Source: Cerioporus squamosus
Taxonomy: Eukaryota > Basidiomycota > Agaricomycetes > Polyporales > Polyporaceae
Length of the DNA stretch: 64,000 nt
NCBI GenBank assembly: GCA_022592435.1
Contig: JABYQS010000008.1
Location: forward strand, 248,001 to 312,000
Direction: 5' to 3'
Positions 45,904 to 57,515 of this stretch are shown here, one piece after another. A program made the position numbers and the translations under genes. Below the pieces are notes generated by a model. That model did no database searches. It was not told the origin of the DNA and saw nothing but the letters and a program-made list of their open reading frames with translations. Each line of letters begins with the position of its first letter. The stretch's first letter is position 1.

Positions 45904-46675
45904 GGTTTCGGGCTTGGTGGGAGGTGTAAGGCATTTGGAGATGCTGACTTTGGAACGTGGCCTGGTGCTTCTTGCTATCATTCATACTGCTCTTGCTCTG
46001 CCGTTTGCTCTGATCATTGTACTATACTTGCACATACTTATCCTACTACTAATTGCACTGTACAGATTGGCCTGTTGAAGCTTCCCGGCCGCGTTAGCCC
46101 GCTCAAGCCAGTTGTGTATTCATCACGTTGAGCCGCTCTTTGAGAGCTCCGCGAGACTTCGCAACTCTGCGACGGGCAGAAACAGATGCAGGGTAAATGT
46201 AGTGACATCGGTTTCGTACCCGTCCTGAGTCGCGGTGGTGGGGTGCGGCTTCGAAGGACGGATGGGCACGGGACCATACTGTAGTGACATCACCATCGCG
46301 GCAGGCGTAGTGGTAAAACAATGATGTGGCCCAAACAGGCAATCCAAGCGCTGAGCCCCGCACTGCAACGGACGCATCCTTTCCGCCCTGCTGAAATCCT
46401 GGCAAAATAATAACGTTGCTCGATTCCGCCAGGTGGGATATTTTCCGTTTACGAGACGGTAAGCCTCCAAGGAAAGTCTCGTTTAGGCAGACTTGGAAGG
46501 CTTATAGACCTATTGTGGCAAGTGTAAGGGGGTTATGTGCAAGGTTTTAGATATGGCAAAACTCTTACTTTCAGCAATCCAATTTTTATGCCTTCACTAA
46601 TAACCCAGGAAAGGATGCTTTCTTTGCAGTGCCGCTGCCAGCACAGCAATCGTCCACTGCCCATGGTCTAGTGAT
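45904..46675. other. 3' flank of MSH6, nothing recognised
   Basis: AT-rich in its second half; no gene, RNA or transposon end recognised. Confidence 0.4.
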
Positions 46676-46820
46676 GTGCCAGGCCCGGCTTGGCCCGCAA
46701 GCCACTGGTTTTGGCCTGGCTTGCACAGGCTTCAGGCTCGGAAATTGTCAAGCCAGGCCAAAAGCCAGCAGATCTGGCCTGGCTCCGGCTTGGCTCCAGC
46801 CTGAGCCTTGGCTCATAGCA
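46676..46820. repeat. GGCCTGGCTTG-type imperfect repeat block with inverted pair
   Basis: Many variants of GGCCTGGCTTG / CCAGGCC in about 140 bp. A perfect 15-bp inverted pair lies at 46709-46723 and 46749-46763. It stands just upstream of the LTR. Confidence 0.6.
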
Positions 46821-46949
46821 TCTCAGGCATCGGGAGGAGGGAGGCTCGGAGACTTACTGTAGAATTCAATCCTATGCGGCGCATCACAGGTCACACAGAC
46901 CCCGTCCGCGCCGCATCATGCTACAGGTCACAGGTCATAGTGGTCCTGG

Positions 46950-47369
46950 TGTTACAACTATCACAGGAGTTACCGGTAATGGACTTGTACTTTTACTCTC
47001 ACGCGATCAGTTTGTCTTATTGTACTACTAGTTAGGCAAGTCTCCAGAATGTTCTTGTATATTCTAGTTCATTCTCTTTGTTGTTACTTCAGAAGAGTAC
47101 GGACATGAGTAGTACTTACCAGAACCTTCTCTACAAGTACTAGAACATTCTTCCGCAGCTTCACAACTTGTATATAAGGGGCGACGTCTCAGAGCGACCC
47201 CCAGCTTTCAGTCCCCTTTGCGAATAACGAACAGTTCCTCGTTATACTCGCTTTCACCCGATCTTACTAGTGTTCACCTTCGATAAGGTGAACCGTACTA
47301 GTAAGAGTTCAGCATAGGCTTTATACTAGGGTTCGCCTCGGAGTAGGCAACCTGGACTAGTATATTGCA
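46950..47369 (+). repeat. Long terminal repeat (5' LTR) of a Gypsy-type element
   Basis: About 420 bp starting TGTTACAAC and ending TATATTGCA (TG..CA). It has a TATA motif (GTATATAAGGGG near 47169) and, downstream in the transcribed part, a hairpin (47263-47305: 9-bp outer and 8-bp inner paired segments). No second copy was found 3' of gag, so the ends are judged from structure only. Confidence 0.5.
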
Positions 47370-48299
47370 GGCGGCTGGACAGAACAACCTTTAAGGCTCT
47401 TTGGTTTAAGGTCACGCTCGAAAGCATAACATTAGACTGAAAGCTTTAACTCTCCACTTATCCAAGTGCAGAGAACCACATACAACGAACCAAGATATCC
47501 CTTTCTCACTCGAAAGTTGAGAAAGAGACAAACAGCCAAAACGGCGGAGAACAGGATAGACCATCCTCTTCTCAGAAGACCAGGAGACGCACAGAACCAG
47601 TCGACGAACAGAGGCAAACCCTTACCCACTTTACCATCACTTTACATCCCAGTAACGCGACCAGCTACCCCACACCCTTACAGTCGAGGCATCTTGTCTG
47701 TAATCCCTTTCGTCAAAATATCTCCTCTGCATACTCGAGTCCGAGCACTCTTGTACAACCAGGAGAACCCACATTTCACAGAACCCCAGAGTGGCAAGAG
47801 TATAGAAGCTCTTTAACCACTAGCGAAGGAAGACCCAGAGCCAAGATATCCTTATACCGGCTCAACCAAGTCCAGAGTCGAGCGGAGCTGACTCAGACTA
47901 CCCTGAGACAAGCGTAGAAAGATCCTCAACAGCAGGACTGTTCTACCGAAGAGCACAAGTCACCGTACACGCGATCAATACACTTCAGGTTATAGCAAGT
48001 AACCTAGAAGTACTCAGACAGGAAGACTTTGCAGGAGAATATCGCGAAGCTCTCGAACGAGCTCATCGATACACTGCCAAAGTCCTTCAGACACTCGAGC
48101 ACATTCCAAGAGAAGTTGTCGAACCTTCGTCCAGGATTCGAAACTTTGCAGAATATCTCCAGTACCAGATTGATCACCTACGAGCAAAGGTCATCAATCC
48201 AGAGAACCTCTCGGATCCAGAACTCGACAGAGACATAAAGAAACTGCGTAGTTGCCTCCGAGCTAGGGAACTACACCGACAGTTTCTTCGAGACAACCA

Positions 48300-50178
48300 A
48301 TGTGTATGAGTCCAAAAGGAACATACAGTTGTCAACGTCTATATCATCTCTTCGATACCGACAAGACCAGAGACATCCACTACAAGGAAACAACTGGTCG
48401 GTGGAATCAGTGCACACACCCACGCTGTCCACTACGGTACAATACAGACCAGATCCCACCACACATTACGATTTCGAAGAGCGCAGTACGAGCAGAACGA
48501 ACACAGGAGAGAAAGATCACTCAAGTATATCAAACAGGACCAGCAATTGAAAGTAGCCCAGCACCAGCAGGAACCCAAGCAACTGCAAGTCCGAGGATAT
48601 CATCAGGATCATTTCTCAGTCCTCAAGTACAGTTAACGTCAGTGCCAAGTCCACTCGCAACAACATCGAGCCTAAGGGCAGAATCAGAATCCGAGACACC
48701 CTCACCATCTGGTCAGGTAGAACCAGAACGAGCCGAGACACCGAGAACCGATTCAGAAAAATCAGAGACAGAATCAATCCAGCCAGAGAGACAGAAGACA
48801 CCGGAGTCCGAAGTCTTGCCGTACGCAAGTTTACCGCATTCAGAACACAACACACCACCAGAGACACCCGTACGGAAAGCAATACCATCCTTCATGTCGA
48901 ACACAGCAACAATCACACCCGGAACATCCATTTCCACTGCCCACGGATATGCCTTTCAGCCAGGCAACACGCAAGTGGCAGCGGTGGATACATGGGTGGA
49001 AGCGGGTCGATGGGACAGCCAGTCACCGGAACAGTGCCCGTCGCGACAGCGACCTCAGGAGGCGCCGTCGGACAGACAAGTGGTGGAGGGAGCAGCTCAG
49101 CTACAGGAGGAACAGGAGGTGGTGGCGGAGGTGGAGGGTCCAATCCCAATCCAAACCCAGGAGGGAGTGGAGGAGGCGGTGGTGGAGGTGGAGGCGGAGG
49201 CCCCAATCCAAACCCGGACCAAATCCTCCAAATCCAAATCCAGGACCAGGCAATCCGCAAGGACAGCCTATTCCGCCCGTCATTCCGCACGGAAAGGGAA
49301 AGATCAAAGACCCTGAGGTCTTTAACGGAGATCGGAGTAAAACTCGATCTTTCCTCAACCAACTCTTTCTACTATTCACAGCACGAGCACACGATTTCCC
49401 TGACGATACCACCAAAGTGGCCACCGCTTTATCCTTCATGGAAGGAGAAAACATCAACTACTGGAAAGACACGGCAATCAGGAGGGCGGAAGAGGAAGTA
49501 CAGCCAGGCATTCCCCGAGGTTTCGATACCTGGGCTGTCTTCAAACAAAACTTCCAAGCCTCATTTGCACCAGTAGATGAAGTCGACGACTCTATGGTCA
49601 ACATAACCACCATTCAACTCAAAGACTACGCATCAGTCGACGAGTTCAATGCGAGGTTTATGGACCTAGCCCTCAAAGGAAATATTCTGGACCCGACAGC
49701 GCAGCTTGCGTTATATCGACAAGCACTACCAGAATATTTGTTGAGGAAGATAGCAGTCTCCTACCCTGTGCCAACAACTATCGCAGAGTGGATGACCAGG
49801 ACAAAGGAGTTGGATCACAGCTATCAACTCACTGAAAAGATTTTGGCGAACCAGAAGACACACCGGGCCAAAAATCCTAGAACCACGAAAACAGTAAGAG
49901 CAGTGAATGTCGAACAGAACCCATCTCTCAACATTAACAAGCTCTCTGTCGAGGAACGACAGGAGTTACTAAACAAAGGTTTATGTTTCCGATGTCGACA
50001 ATCGGGCCATATAGCCAAGAACTGTCCCTCTAAGACAACGGAACCAGGAAAACCTGTATCACGGAAAGTGAGACAGGTCACACAAGAAGACAGTGGAGAA
50101 GAGGGAGACGATGAAGAAAGTGAGGAAGACCTCCAGATCAATGCACTTAGAGCCAAGGACTTTGATTCAGATTTTTAG
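48300..50178 (+). pseudogene. Retrotransposon gag protein with CCHC zinc knuckle
   Basis: Structural protein of the element. The first part (48300 to about 48960) is Ser/Thr/Pro/Glu-rich; then a Gly-rich tract; then the Ty3/Gypsy gag core: KIKDPEVFNGDRSKTRSFLN, YWKDTAIRRAEEEVQ, VFKQNFQASFAPVDEVDD, VDEFNARFMDLALKGNI, LYRQALPEYLLRKIAV. The nucleocapsid zinc knuckle CFRCRQSGHIAKNC is intact, and the acidic end stops at 50178. The three parts sit in three different frames, so two frame changes (near 48960 and near 49215, the latter at a short G/C run) interrupt it as read. Confidence 0.8.
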
Positions 50179-50516
50179 GCTGGCAAGCAGACTCGACACC
50201 TGACTTGCCTACAGATTTGCATGTAACAATTGTAACCAATACACAGCGGCAGCGGCATGCCCTGCTTATACCAGGTTACATGCAAGTCGGACCACTGCGA
50301 GACAACCCGAGACGACCTATGTTTGCTCTAGCACCTAGGGAGATCATATACACTGGCGCACAACTGTGCACGGTACACCAGCGCATTCTCCGACGGCCCC
50401 AAGTGTCCCCTAGGCCTCGGACAACCCTTCCGAGACTGCCCGAGCTCTTCTCGGGAAGTTGTCTCTGGTCGTCTCGGGCACCCCTCACGAGTGACCTCCC
50501 TCACGCAGTGACTTGC

Positions 50517-50897
50517 CCTACTTATCTGGAGGCTGTGTGCCGCGAGAGTCTGCGTCTGTGAGTATTCGTCCATGTAGACTGTGAATGCAGGCTGTTGACT
50601 CATGTCCTGCGGACTGATCAGCCGAACAGTCTAAGTATAGTGGAACTGACATGGACTAATTTGCAGCGGTTTCAAGTTTGTGCAGTTGGATATGAGTGAG
50701 TCACGGCGCAGTTGATCTGGTCGGATAGCAGGCGAAGAAGTACTGACCGCATGGCTACTAGCAGAGGTGTTCCTCTCTATCCTCCTGGAGAACTTCGCCT
50801 TCAAACTCTCCGACACTCCTATCTGCTGGAACTATGCGGGTATCCGGTTCCCCACTGATGGGTCCATCAGTATTTCCCCATTTATCTGCAGCACCTG
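50517..50897 (+). pseudogene. Relic of a cytochrome P450 (ExxR exon fused close to the last exons)
   Basis: Three pieces in order: LPYLEAVCRESLRL (K helix, ends near 50560 at a splice-like GTGAGT), GFKFVQLDM after a CAG near 50666, and EVFLSILLENFAFKLSDTPI followed by CWNYAGIRFPTDG. They match the final exons of the P450 at 23 kb (GFKFAQIEM, EVILSTLLANFTFALSEKP). The roughly 130 residues normally between ExxR and GFKF, including the heme Cys, are missing, as is everything upstream. Non-functional. Confidence 0.8.
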
Positions 50898-51841
50898 AAT
50901 GTCTGGCCGCGCGGGCGCCTATACACTCGCCCTTCGACCGTGTCCCTTTTGTCATCCTAGCAGGCTACATCCTCTTCTCCTCAGTGTGCCCTATCTTGTA
51001 GGTCTTTCTTGAGTACAAACACACCTACTGAGCACCATAGAACCATGGGACTTATCCCTCACTCATTGCAGTAGGCCTCGAAGTCCCGGCGCATCCCCAA
51101 GCCAATTCTGGTAACCCTCCTCCAGATAAGTGGCATCTGACCCATCTGCTAGTGTCCAGGAAGGTTGGAGGATGAGTTGGAAGGTTCTGAAAGGCGACAG
51201 TGGATGGGGTCATAACATTGTGAAGGTACACCCAAAATGTCTGAAGTCTGAACCTCAGAGATGTCTGAAAGTGTCTGAATTTTGTCTGAAAACATCTGAA
51301 AACGTCTGCGCCAGACGTTTCAGATTTTTGGGGAAATTGTAATGACTCGTCGGAGAAGCCTCAGCTTCCCGTCAAGGTGAAGAGAATCTACAGCAAGCTC
51401 GATTGAAGGGGGAGGCTTCTGCGGACATATTGAGCTGTTTGGCGAGGAATGTGTCCGGCATCTTCAACAAGTGTCAGCGTGTGCGCAGCGTGTGCGCAGC
51501 GTGTCCCTGCTACTAGTAGCTTCTTCTTGCGGCTGCCCAAATAGTGATCAGAAGTTGTTGCGTATGTATATGTCTGCTCCGTGAATCATGATTGAACGTG
51601 CTGAGTCCGAGTCGCAACTCCACGACTCGAGTTTTCGAACTTATCGAATTTGCCAGCTCGACTCGACTCCCTTCACCTCGGAGCCAGATATGCATGGTCA
51701 GCGATAGCACGAGCGATTATATCAAGCAACAGCGACTCGAACACTACTTTATGCATATGTATGCCAGTGCCGAACATCGGGCGTCTACCTGGCTTGTCTC
51801 CGACCCTCACCTCGCTTTTGAAGTTTTCCTCAGTCGTCATC
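50898..51841. other. Repeat-bearing intergenic stretch
   Basis: No gene recognised. It contains a cluster of GTCTGAA/ATCTGAA units (51239-51330) ending in a hairpin (51294-51325, one bulge), and an 11-bp tandem repeat AGCGTGTGCGC (51476-51504, two and a half units). Confidence 0.5.
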
Positions 51842-52949
51842 ATGTCTCTCGTCAAGACCGCAAAGCGGTCTAGAACTCCGGATGATTCGGTTGCACCCGC
51901 TGGGGCAATCGTCAAGAAGCAAAAGGCGCCTAGCCGAGGGGAGTTCTGGTTCGACGACGGCAACCTTGTCATTACCACCGGCGATACCATGTTCAAGGTC
52001 TACTAGTACAAGGGTCTCCTGGCGGCACAAACTACCAGTATTCTCCGACATGTTTGCTGTCACAGAATTAACCTCTGGGCCTCTCTCCGGAGACCCGTCT
52101 GAGGTGGAGTTGCACGACTCACCCGAGGATATCACGCATCTCCTTCGTGCTCTGCTTCCGAGGATGAACACCACGTAAAACCCCGCTAATATATGCTGCA
52201 CGTCTCATCTCGCTTATAACACATGCTCGCACAGGAAGCAAGAGAATAGCGGGAAGAAGATCTACACGTTCTCGCAACTCTCTGCTCTCATCCGCCTCGC
52301 GCACAAATACCAAATCGACGACATCCAGGACGAGGCTCTCTCGGTCCTGAAGACTCGCTTTGCCTACAGCCTCACGAATTCGTGGTGTGACGGCGAGAAG
52401 GCGTTCGACGTGCCCGATCCCGCATGCGCGATCGAGGTCATCCACATCGCTGGGCTCACCGACACTCCCGCGTTGCTCCCTTTCGCCTTCTACATGTGCG
52501 CGACCATTGGCGGCAAGACCGTCGAGGGCTGGCGCCGCGAGGACGGAACGATGGTGTATCTCTCTCAAGAAGACCTGAAGACCTTCATTGACGGCTCCGT
52601 GCGGCTCGCCCGGAAGGCGGAAGAGGTTGTCACCAGCGTCGCCGACATCGTCCGAGTCCGCGCTGGAACTAGCTGCCCTCCAAGTACTGGCCAGCAATGC
52701 CGCTCGAGCATGTCCGCAGTTCACCGAGGTTTCCTCGCCTCCCGCCGCGACGAGCTCCCTAACACGCCCTTCTGCTGGTACGACACCGTCGCGGGCCTTG
52801 TGCGGCAACACCCGTGCTGCCTCTCCTGCAGCGCATCGGTGCTCAGCGGCGTGCTGGTTCGCTGCGCGGTGCCGTTATGGTTCAGGCTGCCTGGAATCTT
52901 TGGGCTTCCCACGCAGGCATTGGAAGATTTGATCACGACGCTGTTGTGA
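51842..52949 (+). pseudogene. BTB/POZ domain protein (copy 2), interrupted
   Basis: Same family as the BTB genes at 29 and 60 kb. Exon 1 starts MSLVKTAKRSRTPDDS, then GEFWFDDGNLVITTGDTMFK. An in-frame TAG at 52004-52006 with six extra bases then interrupts the conserved VYKGLLAAQ. One extra base near 52033 shifts the frame before PVFSDMF, after which ELHDSPEDITHLLRALLPRM is intact. After an intron the second exon is clean: IYTFSQLSALIRLAHKYQID, IEVIHIAGLTDTPALLPFAF, GWRREDGTMVYLSQEDLKTF, down to LEDLITTLL. The intact C-terminal half argues for recent loss or sequence error. Confidence 0.78.
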
Positions 52950-53338
52950 AGGTGACTATATGCGCTTGGATATGCCTCTGTGCGGCGACCTTCTGACTGA
53001 GGAGTCAGCACCACTCGCACAGCTCGAATGCTCGGAAAGGCGCGTACTTGACGATAATTGGCAGGTAAGCTTATCAACGTGGTCTTTTCATATGCGCATC
53101 GAGCTACTAATTTGCGCAACGCTTCTCCAGAGTTGCAATGCTATCGAGAAGTCTCTCCTCCAAGTACTGAACGACACCGGGAAGCTCGCAAGACGGGACA
53201 GTCCCGTGGTCGATGCATAATGCTTAGAAGTGTATAGCCTGGTTTTGTTCCGATGGACCTTGAAACGACGATGGTTGCCTTGTATGTACAATATGTAGCA
53301 GAGATTGCAAGTTGCGTGCAGTTGCGTGGACCACTGCT
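52950..53338. other. Between BTB copy 2 and the nitronate monooxygenase
   Basis: A possible small frame (52960-53220) without known motif; otherwise nothing recognised. These are the 3' ends of two convergent genes. Confidence 0.3.
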
Positions 53339-54940
53339 CTACAGCTTCGCCTTCGCAGGCACGACGAGCGCCGCCATGCCCCCAATGACCTCCTCCGCCT
53401 CCCGCTCGATCCGCTGGAGCAGCGCCTCGCAGGTCGGAATGTCCTTGATGAGGCCCATGACGATGCCCGCCGTCCAGATGCCGTAGTCTGGGTCGCCCCG
53501 GATGTACACCTCGCGCCCGCGCTGGCCCGAGACGAGGTCGCGCACGTCCTCGAACTTGGCGCCGCCGGGGCGCCGCTCGAGCGCGACGACCTGCTGCGAG
53601 ACGGCGTTCTTGAAGACGCGCGCGGTGTTGTGCAGCGTGCGGAAGATGTGCACGGTGTCGCGTTCGGTCGAGGCGACGATTTTCTCCTTGATGTTCTGGT
53701 GGATTGGGCTGCATGCAGTGCGGTCAATTTCGTCCGAGACTCAACGGTGGGTCACTGGGGTGTGGAGCAGCAGCTCACCTCTCCACCGTGCACATGAAGC
53801 GTGTGCCTGCATGAAAGAGGAATCGTGAGTGAGGTTCAGCCGGACCGGAGACGCAATTAAGACGGACCCATGTTCACACCCTATGTGCGGACAGCTCATT
53901 GTTAGCTTGAAACGACACAGTGCTGTTTTTCCATGCGACCTACGCATGCTCCAAGTGCCAACGCGGAGGCGAGCCCACGGCCGTCGGCAAAGCCTCCGGA
54001 AGCGATGTACGGGACCTTGAGCTCCTCTGCAGCGCGTGCCAACTGTGGATAGACGGAGGTCAGCCGATCAAATACACAACCTCCCAACTGCCTCGAGACG
54101 CACCAGAACAATGCCGCCGATGTCCTCTTCGCCCGGATGACCCGCACCTATACATGTGTACGTGAGCGATATTCTGAATTGTTCCGAAGCGATCGTGCAG
54201 GCGTACATTCAAATCCGTCGATGCTGAGGCAATCGACGCCCAAACGTTCGGCTGACTAAAGACAGCCCGTCGTCCGGGGTCAGCATTTGCCGCCAGAGCA
54301 TGCAGGTGGCGCACTCGCCTTTGCATGCCTGACGGTCGTGCACTTGTGAATCACGACGCAACCGTTAGACTTGAAGAACTTGATCAGCGGGCCGGCTGGT
54401 TAGGGCAAAACTGTCAGGACCATGCAGTGCACGCGCTTTAAAGCAGGCTCACGGTTGTTTCCGGCAGTCTCGAAGATCCGGACGCCCTCTTCGACGGCAG
54501 CCCGAGCGTAGCCTTCATAGTCTGGTGGGTTGATACTTGGGAGCAGCGTGATGTTCACACCGAAGTTCTGCTTCGTGAGCTGGCGCGTCTCACGGATAGC
54601 CTTTCGTAAAGCCTCCGGGGACGGCTGGGTGAGCGCGGTGAGGATTCCTGAGGGAAGTAGTAGGTCAGCATCTGCCTCCGAGCGGGTTCAGCGTGGCAGA
54701 GTGAACGTACCGAGTCCGCCTGCATTCGACACGGCAGCTGCTAGTTGCGGTACTCCGACCCTAGTCCGGCTCAGTGAGCCGTGCAAGTTGCTGATAAAGA
54801 TCAGACGTGCGGACTGACCATTGCATTCCGCCTTGTACGACGGGTCTGAGCAAAGTTTCAGAGCAGATTCATGTCGACGTGGGCTGAAACACTCACACCC
54901 TGATTCCCAGAAGCTTCGTCAGTTTCGTTTCCAGAGGCAT
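53339..54940 (-). CDS. Nitronate monooxygenase (2-nitropropane dioxygenase family)
   Basis: FMN-dependent TIM-barrel enzyme that oxidises alkyl nitronates such as propionate-3-nitronate, a detoxification role. Exons in order: MPLETKLTKLLGIR; PVVQGGMQW (phosphate/FMN-binding start); VGVPQLAAAVSNAGGLG; ILTALTQPSPEALRKAIRET and NFGVNITLLPSINPPDYEGY; PLIKFFKSNGCVVIHKCTTV; LGVDCLSIDGFEC joined to AGHPGEEDIGGIVL, holding the catalytic His; VPYIASGGFADGRGLASALA; VNMG and GTRFMCTVES; and HIFRTLHNTARVFKNAV to the end PAKAKL. Small introns separate the pieces. A decayed copy lies in inverted orientation just upstream. Confidence 0.9.
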
Positions 54941-55369
54941 ATTGCTTTAGTCCTCAGTGAACGAAGCTTGTGGTGGTGTTGTGGTGGAAAGACTCGACCA
55001 GGAGAGACTCGAGTGTCAGGCTGAAGGCGGTTCTTCCCCGCAGTACGGGGTATTGGTGGCCGGTGCACGTGTTATTGCTATAAGCTAACTCCGAGAACAT
55101 CGGAACGTCAACGGCGGCGCTCGCTTCCGTTTATGGCAATAGTAAGTTCAACTTCGCCACGCCACGCCCGCTGGCATTTGAACCACAACTCCCGTCTTCC
55201 TCGAGCATCCCGATGATCTTGAAGATGCGTATGAACACGAGGTAACCATGTAGTTGACGTTTACATTTTAATCACTGACCCTTGGTATGCGGCGTGCACT
55301 GAAAGTTGCGTTTTGTCTGAAGTTTGCCATTTCCTTTTCAGTTACGCCGCGACATCCTTAGAGCAACTC
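54941..55369. other. Space between the two divergent nitronate monooxygenase copies
   Basis: Would hold both promoters. No other feature recognised. Confidence 0.4.
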
Positions 55370-56630
55370 GTCCTTCCTCGTGACGGATTGCGCGAAGAAG
55401 ACTTGTATGCTGCAAAGAGATACTCTGGGAGAAGCGATTTTTTTCAGCCATCTACGGGACTGCTTACGAGGGCTATGCGCTTGCAGCTGTCCAGGCGGAG
55501 AGCTTCAAGGCTAAGAGCGTGCGGATACTTCAAGATACCGAGCGCAGCCATGACTCGTAGTCTATGTACCGCCGAACGAGGCGTTGACTGAAGTGGTATG
55601 CCGACAATTTGTCTGACTTATGGATCTGCTGATGTGAAAGCTTGGGCTGTGGTGCGGACCCTAGCTTTGCACGACGATCAGGCATGCGAAGGTAAGTACG
55701 TGCTAGTAGTCTCGCCGCTTTCATGTGTATCGCAGCCCCGTTTCAACCCTCCACGATCACTCCGCTCATGTCTACAATCACACAGGCTCGGTCACCACTG
55801 GAGCAAACGACATCGATAGACTCATTTTGGGCACTCAGTCACCCCGGGATCTTGTCAGGCTGGTGCGATATCCTCGGGCGTCGACAGCTGGAACGGGACA
55901 CGCAGGGCTGAACACTCCACCAGTGCCCGTGACGGTGTCGCCGATAGGGTAGGGGTTCTCGCGCCGCTCGTTGGGGCGTGTGTGAGTCGCGCGCCGGAAG
56001 TACTACTCGAACGCCGCTATGACATTTCCAGATAACAATGAGCATCGGGCTCGGATGTGTGAACCTCGGTGCGTCACCATCTGTCCCTGGTCAGACGGCG
56101 ATGCGTGATGCTGATCATCGTTCAATGTTGCGCCAGGTACATGTGTCCTGTGCATGGCGTACATGTACTCGAGTACGTCTATGGCTAACTGGCCCATCTC
56201 TTCCTTGCAAATGCCATTATGGACTGATTCATGTCGGAACGCAGACGGTCGCAGAACCTGAAGATAGCAAGATCGTCGCGTCCACTGACTCGGTGGATCA
56301 TCCCGTGCATGTTTCACGCACGCTGAACAAGCATACCCGCTTATCACCAGGTCTCATCGTCCCAACAGCAGGAAGTTGCTCGCCGCACATTGCTTGGGCT
56401 GATAGACATCCCAGTAACTCGGAATCCGACATGTGCACTGCGAGCGACACCATGCATCATACATCAAGCTCGAGGATATCCCGACGTGTAAAGCGTTGAC
56501 CCGGAGGAAGAACTCACGGGAGGCAGTGGTCGACGGCGCTCCGTCAGGGAGTGCCTTAGCAGCCGAAGCCGAAGCCCTAGCCTCGAGCTTGACCGCTCTG
56601 CACGGACCGGCGTCGGGCCTTTGGGGTTAC
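55370..56630 (+). pseudogene. Decayed inverted copy of the nitronate monooxygenase gene
   Basis: Scattered fragments follow the order of the intact gene on the opposite strand: YEGYALAAVQAESFKAKS with VRI (intact: YEGYARAAVEEGVRI); SIDSFWALSHPG (intact: SIDGFECAGHPG); GVADRVGVLAPLVGACV (intact: GGFADGRGLASALALGACV); KIVASTDSVDHPVHVSRTLN (intact: KIVASTERDTVHIFRTLH); DIPTCKALTRR (intact: DIPTCEALLQR). Frames change between pieces and stops intervene. The start and several exons could not be traced. Confidence 0.75.
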
Positions 56631-57515
56631 TGCGTATAGACTAAGTTGGTGCTCGGATCTGCAGAATCCATGATCCAGGCACTCGCCGCAGAGGCGTGGC
56701 CACGGACGTCATGATAGTGTATCTCAGAGGGCGAGTGCAGATGCGTGCACCGATTTGGCGTGTGTAGGAGTTCATTTGGCTCCGTTTGGCCGTGTAGCGC
56801 GGTTGGCCACAAACAGCGGACAATGGTTACCTCGACTTCGCGCTGTGATCAAACTCTGCTGCGCGTGTCATTGAGACGTCCTGGTGGACACGCGGGGCCA
56901 TCATGCATGCATGGTGCTTTTCCGAGGTTGTCCGCCTTGCTGTGGCGACTCGGAGCGGGTGAGAACAGGGCGCCGGAAGGAGCGAACAAAAGCATCACAC
57001 CCGCGCAAGGGCTAATTCAACAATGCCAGTGCACATCCATTTCTCGTCTCGTCTCGATGGATCGTACAGTACTCGTACTTGTGCTTGGTACTTACATGTA
57101 CAGCTGTGGATCTATGATATGCCACAGCGGGATAACAGCGATATAGCACGCATACTATTGTATGTAGGCGCGGAGAAAGTACAGTAGGGATACAACCAAA
57201 ACCCGATTGCATAAAGCGTATGAACAGAAGAAATAAAGATGCAGCTGGAACGGAAAGCGAGCACAGCAGTATAGCGATATAGCGCGATTCAACAAGTGAT
57301 ACAGCGGATGGTATGGAGACAGTTGTGGGTATGTACGAGTACGGAAACAGGGCTGGGGCTGCGAGCGTCCGGTTGGTCGTCTATCAGCGTTCAGCGTTAT
57401 GCGTAAGGTCGTGGATGTCATCCGGGAACCGAGAAGAGAACGAGGATGGGTGCACAGGACGGGGGAGCGCAAGAGCGGCGGGTGATAGGGAAGCACCGTG
57501 GAGGAAGGAGACGCA
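56631..57515. other. Intergenic, nothing recognised
   Basis: No coding motif, RNA or transposon signature seen. An AT-rich part near 57150-57300 is probably the 3' flank of the next gene. Confidence 0.4.

Larger units (their letters stand above)
46950..50178 (+). mobile_element. Truncated LTR retrotransposon (LTR plus gag, no pol)
   Basis: Order: LTR, a leader of about 0.9 kb with short frames (for example 47466-47816), then gag up to 50178. No protease, reverse transcriptase, RNase H or integrase follows and no 3' LTR is seen before the P450 relic begins near 50.5 kb. It is either a 5' fragment or a gag-only non-autonomous derivative. Confidence 0.7.

Noticed and set aside
48949..49250. Arg/Trp-rich frame as a real protein start of gag
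   Set aside because: It is the out-of-frame reading of the Gly-rich tract; the true reading is the Gly/Asn/Pro frame.
56038..56499. A separate 153-residue plus-strand gene
   Set aside because: Its sequence contains nitronate monooxygenase fragments (KIVAST..RTLN), so it belongs to the decayed copy.
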